From the NCBI GenBank assembly GCA_013396995.1, contig VWZP01010162.1, positions 1,338,127 to 1,402,126 of the forward strand: a DNA stretch of 64,000 bases. Direction: 5' to 3'. Shown piece after piece: positions 54,901 through 60,900 of this stretch (position 1 is the first letter of the stretch; every line of letters starts with the position of its first letter). The notes beneath the pieces are model-generated. The model searched no databases and was not told where the DNA came from. It saw only the letters and a program-made list of their open reading frames with translations. Origin of the DNA: Dicaeum eximium (Eukaryota; Chordata; Aves; Passeriformes; Dicaeidae). The translations under genes and the position numbers were made by a program.

Positions 54901-57900
54901 CGAAGACATCAAGAATGGCCTAAAGAATTACATTTAACATTTTTCTCTGAGATTATTTTGGGTCTCAGTCTGGGTTCAAATACATTCTACTGGTACCAGC
55001 CTGAGGAAAAGTTCATGCAGGGAAATTATCTTGTGAAAAACAACTGTTCCTTGCCTATTTACAAGTAATAGTGATTGGCACCAAAGGCAATGATTCCAAT
55101 TGGAAAATTTAAATCACTATATACTCAAAGAGGATAATCTCCTGGGTACAAACCAAACTATCTCATTCCAAACAAACCTGCAGGCAGAAAGAAGCTAGGA
55201 TGCATTTTTGGTGTAACATTTTCTTTCTTTTAAATGACAGTGTCAATCAACACATCTGCCAGTTCCTGCAGGAGAGCCACTAGAGGACATTCTGCCTAGG
55301 ATTTGCTACTAGTTTTTTTAAATTCAGTGAGAAGAATTAGAGGGGCCACAACATATTGTAATCAGAAACACATGCCAGGGAAGCCTTAGAGACAAATAAT
55401 CATGCCCCCTTGCAGCAGCAACTTGATGGAGATCATCTATTCCACTAATCCAAAACATCTAGACTCAATTAAATGATATTGAAATGTACTAACTTAAACA
55501 ATACTAGTTCCTGCCTTCTTTGTCAGGCTTCTGTTTGACTGACTCACACAAACAAATAAAAAAAGAGAGAAATTTTTTTCCCAGTTTTCACATCTATCCT
55601 TCTCACTTTGGAACAGTGAAAGTGAAATTCAGGAATGTCCTTGGAAAAAGAAGGTATGTATACCCTTGCTCTTTACGGGGGCCAGGAAACAGATCAATTC
55701 CTCAAGCAAGGCTTGAGCAGAGAGTCTGTGCGTTAGCAGGAAACAATTGAATACCCAAGAAAACTGAAAAATATGAAGTCTGTTTCTTACCCAGAACATT
55801 TACAAATGCATTTGCTAGCAAGTATCCATATTCATTAGAAGCATTGCACTGATAGACGGCACTGGACCTTTCTTGCACGTGTGAGAAAATAATGGTGTCA
55901 CCATCCACCCTTCTGCTAGGGTCTTCTGGGGCAACTGTTGGTGTAAAGAAAAAGAGTAATTGCTTTTCCCAAAATGCTATTGGATTGCAAGTTTCATACT
56001 TCCAAAAAGAAGGAACAATCTGAAAGACCATTACACCCTTTATGTTTTTTTCCCCGGGTGACTAAAAATGTGAACTTTAATACAGTTTAAAAAATTCTTC
56101 TAATTCTATAGGTAAAAACTCAGGCTGGTAGAGTTCCCATTTTTGAGAGGTTTTTTTGTTTATTTTCCAAGGAAGTGAAGCTGAGATTGTATTTTGCATG
56201 CAATACAGAAGAAAAATACCAATGTAACAAGATTTGGGCAAATACAGTCAATATCTAGAAAATTACAGAAATATTTCTGAATGTCAAAAGAAAATGCTGA
56301 TACAATGACATAGTCCTCTGTGACTTTAAAGTTTTGAATCAATTGTTACACCATAAACAATTTTCCAAATATAAAAATAGCCATACTCAGTTGAAAATTA
56401 TCTCAGAGTAAAGAACACGCATTCTTTCAAACACAGTCAAGAAATAATCTTCTCAAGAGCAGAGTTAATAATTCAGTAGGTGGCACTCTTTCCCTTATGT
56501 AAGAATTATACAGTGCCATTTCCTCGACTGTTCTGGAGTAGCCTGAGCTGTCAAACAGCTTATGCATCACAGGAGCACCCAGGACATTAACTGAAAATAA
56601 AACTCTAAGAAAATACCAAAGAAGAGTAATAGCTGTCAATTCTGATACAACTGGATGGCATTAGAGAAGTATAATAAAGAATAAACTTAGCTTGTAACAC
56701 CACACTGCAAAAAATACATAATCTATGCTTTAATATTTTATGAACATATTAAATAAGACCAGATATTATTGTATTAAAAGCACATGTATTATTAATAATG
56801 AAAATTAATTGTAAAACTACTGATCTACTAATACAAAAACCAGATGTATTTATACATAAATAAATGCATCCTAGTTTGGCTGCATCATCAAAATTGACAC
56901 CCTTGTTGAAGCTTGAAAAAGTATATTTGTGGAACACATTCTCATATAAGGAAATTCTTATTTGAAATCATAAAAAAATCAATCAACTAAATTAACATCA
57001 ATTTTCTGTGACAGGAACCTTTTGATTCAGACAATACCTTAGTTCTCATCTGTAAAGAAAATGTAGACATTTCTCCTACATTTTCTTAATGTATCTATTA
57101 CTGAATTCCCTACAGAAGAAACCAGGTGAAGGGGACCACAGTTTTGTGCTTCTGTTTAAGGGTATTTGCAGCTTGGATGAAATCTAAGGCTATTTTTAAT
57201 GTAAATACCTCAATTACCAAACAGCTGCCTCAAGAACAGATTTCAATTTCTGTTTTTTCTGGTCTTCCATCACTTGATTTGTTCCATTAAATCAACATCA
57301 CAAATTCAAAGATTTCAGGAAGGAAGAAAAAGGTACCACTGAGATTTAAAATGCTTATTCTCCGGACTTCTGGATTGCTGGCACATAATTTTCTCTCTTT
57401 TGCTTTGCTTCCTATTGTGTTCCATGTTCCACATTGCTTCCTTTTCTATGTAAATGCCATTTTCATTAAAAGATTCATGGGCTGAAAATAGCCGGAGCAG
57501 GTGAGTAGCCCAGCAGGCAGGCCAGTTGGCTGCGGGAAGCGGTCTGTTTCTGCATACAAATCACAGTTAAACAGAAGACAGGCACAACTGCTCTCCCACG
57601 AGGAAGGAGAACTGCCCACAGCTATTCCAAGCCTGGCTGCTTCCAGCCCTGGGCTCTGGGCTTCCCTCCACTCATGCCCTCTGAATCCTGCAGCACTTTG
57701 TGCACCCAGGTGGGTCCTCTAATGGGTGCACAGATGCCCTCCTCACACACACTCCAACACAGGATGATGGTAGGGCCCCTCCTAAGAGATGGAAGCCATT
57801 AGTTCAATCCTCTATGACTGAAGGAACTGCATTGTGAAAGAATGATCTAACCACTAAATTACTATATAAAAGGAGGGGCAGCATCTTCCCTTCCCACTGC

Positions 57901-60900
57901 TGTACTGAAAGAAAAAAGGAGATATCCCCTCTCAGCTATCTGAAGGAAAGGAGGTAGGTGCCTGTTCTCTGAAAAGAGCTTCAAACTTGGGTCCCAAGAG
58001 AAAAGAATGCAGAAGTGTCAGGTTAGCTGGTGCTTTCTGTTAACTGGTCTAGCTTGGATGCAGAAGGGCACTGATTCAAAAGCTCCCTGTTAAGACTGGC
58101 ATCTATTCAACTGTTTGCTGAATACAGCTTCTTTAATGGTCTGAAGCACCCACTGCTGCACTCATGGACACAGAAACATTGAGTTTGGAAGGGACTTTTG
58201 GAGGTCATGTGGTCCAATCCCCTGCTCAAGCAGGGCCACCTGGATCCAGTTATCCAGAACTGTGTCCAGATGGGGGAAGAATCACTTTCCTCTACTTTTT
58301 GCCTCATGGGATAATGTTAGCCTCCTTGCCACAAGGGCACATTGCTGGCTCATTGTCAACTCAGCGTCCACCAGGATGCCCAAGTCCTGTTCTTCTAACC
58401 CACTATCCATCTGGATGGCCCTGAGCATGTACTGGCACTCAGGCTGTTCCTCCCCAGGTGCAGGACTTTGTTCCACTGATCACCCTCTCTGGGTTTGGCC
58501 ACTCAGCCATTTTTCTATCCACCTCCCTGTCTGTTTATCCAGCCCCTAACTCAACAGCTTGCCTATGAGGATCTAATGGGAGACAGTCAAAGGCCTCACT
58601 GCAGTCCAGGCAGACATTATCCACTACTCTTGCTCTCATCTATCTGGCCAGTCATTTCATCATAGAAACGTATCAAATTGGTCACTCCTTGGTGAAGCCA
58701 TGAAAACTACTCCTGAAAGTTTTCTTGTCCTCAATGTGCCTTGAAATGGTTTCCAGAATTAGCTGCTCCATCACCTTCACAGATAAAGGTGAGGGTGACC
58801 AGCTTGTAGCTCCCTGGTTTCTCCTTCTGGCTTGTTGAAGACTGGAGTAGCATTTGCTTTCTCTCCATCTTTAGGCATTTCTCCCAGATACCATGATCAA
58901 GCAAAGGTTATCAAGACTGTTCTTGCAATGACATAAGCCAGCTCAGTCAGCACCTGTGGCTGCATTCCACCAAAGGCCACAGACATGTTCAGTTTGCTCC
59001 TGACCTAATCCTTTTCCACCAAGGGTACATCTCATGCTAGTCTTTTCCCCTGGCCTTTGGGACCTGGGGTTCCTGAAGGTCAGTCTTGCTAGTAAAAGCT
59101 GAGGAAAAATAGCATACAGTACTTCAGCCCTTTCCATATACCAGTCTACCTTTTTTTTTTTTAACCTTTTTCGGGGAAAAAGGAGTGATGGCAGGGCCAC
59201 TCAAGCACTATTTGTTTGTGTTTATGAATATGAAAATTCTGGTCACATTACATGATAGCTGCATGATTTTGGACTATCTCTTACAGAAGGAGAAAACACT
59301 TTTGACACATTAGACAAATGTGAGTTTGGTACTGAAGGCAAAATAGCAAAAACCTACGTAATACTTAAAATGGGCTTGTACAAACAGGATAATGAATTAT
59401 GGGGATTTGCTATAGGAGTTCTGCTGCTGTAACAAGACAGGTAAACATGTGCCATGTAAGAGCCAACATCTGCTCCCAATAACATGGAATCCCAGCTGGT
59501 GAATGTGTTTTCGTCCTTTCTAAACACAGACCTGGTTTCACCAAATTTTTTCATCACATTGTACAATGATGCAGCTTCTTGACCCTAGCAGCATTCAGCA
59601 TATTCCTATACAGAGAAGGCAGGGCCTCCATCAGATTCTTTTTGTTGTAGTTAGGGATCAGCACCCTGAATAACTTTTGTTCATCTGATTGCATACTTCC
59701 ATCTGTTTCATAAACTTCTGACAGCCCAAGCAATTCCTTTTGCTAGTGGTTTAAATAACCACTATTAGAGCATTATTACTTTTTTTCTTGGAAAAAAACA
59801 TAGAATGACATGTGCTCTCTGAACAGAACCAGTTAAAACACACCGTTAGGCTTAAAACTGGAAGGAAAAAAATCTGGATTAAAAAACCATGGATGACTGA
59901 AATGGTGCAGAATGTCATTTTCCTTTTCTTACCAATCTCACTTGCTCCTCAGCGTATTATTTTCCTGTGATCACTGAAATCCTTTTTCTCCTGAGTTTCT
60001 GATTCTGACAGTTCTATTGTCTCCAAAGGCACAGGATTACCTGCACAAACTATAACCATCATTTGACTATTTTGTGCAGAATTGAAAAAAAACCTGATTA
60101 TCAAAGGTTTTTTCATCTGCTGAAGTTCCTAGGCCAGATGTAAAGTTCCAACACAACGACAGCAGTAGCAGTGGATAAACATCTTCCCACGCAGTCTTCT
60201 CTCCAAGACTTAAATACTGGGGGCATCAGGGTGCAGCAAATTTCTCCCCACCCTCCCATGGCTGCAGTGAATAGCTTGTGGTGTGTACTGTCAGAGAAAA
60301 TGATGGATGATGAATCTCTCAGCCAGGGATTATCAAGGCCTTTCATGAAGGAAATCTAAGGGCTAATGTTTCTCCCTTAAATTCAGTGTGAGTACTAATG
60401 GAGACTAACTCAAACCTAGAGAGTCAATGCGAAATGTGATAAAATAAGAGAAGAATGTGTTGAAAGAAGATAAACATCACCTTTGCACTACTTTGCATAA
60501 ATCTAAGTGTCTGTATGTAATATTTAATAGCTCACTATGAACTATAAACCACTGGACCAAAAAATCAGTCTTTTGTATGGCATTTGCAATGCCTTTCTGA
60601 AGTCCAATTATGGAAGCATTTCCCCTTCCCAATTAATTTGGGTTGTTACTTTCTTAAAAGTTGAGATACTTCATGCATGACTTCCCTTTTGTAAAACCAT
60701 CCTGAATATCTAAGCAGCAAGACACAACACAGATTATGCAGTGATATAAATAATGCAGATCTTGAGTGTTGATTGAAGCACAAGGCAACACAGAGTCATG
60801 GCCTGAACTTCTGAATTGCTACTTGCCAAAGTAATTCTAATTGATCTTAACAGGACTGGGCATGTGAGTTCAACATACAGCTCCTGTGAGTAAACATTAG

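Noticed and set aside
58282..58476. Minus-strand frame with DLGILVDAELTMSQQ
   Set aside because: It is a broken CR1 reverse-transcriptase C-terminal fragment.
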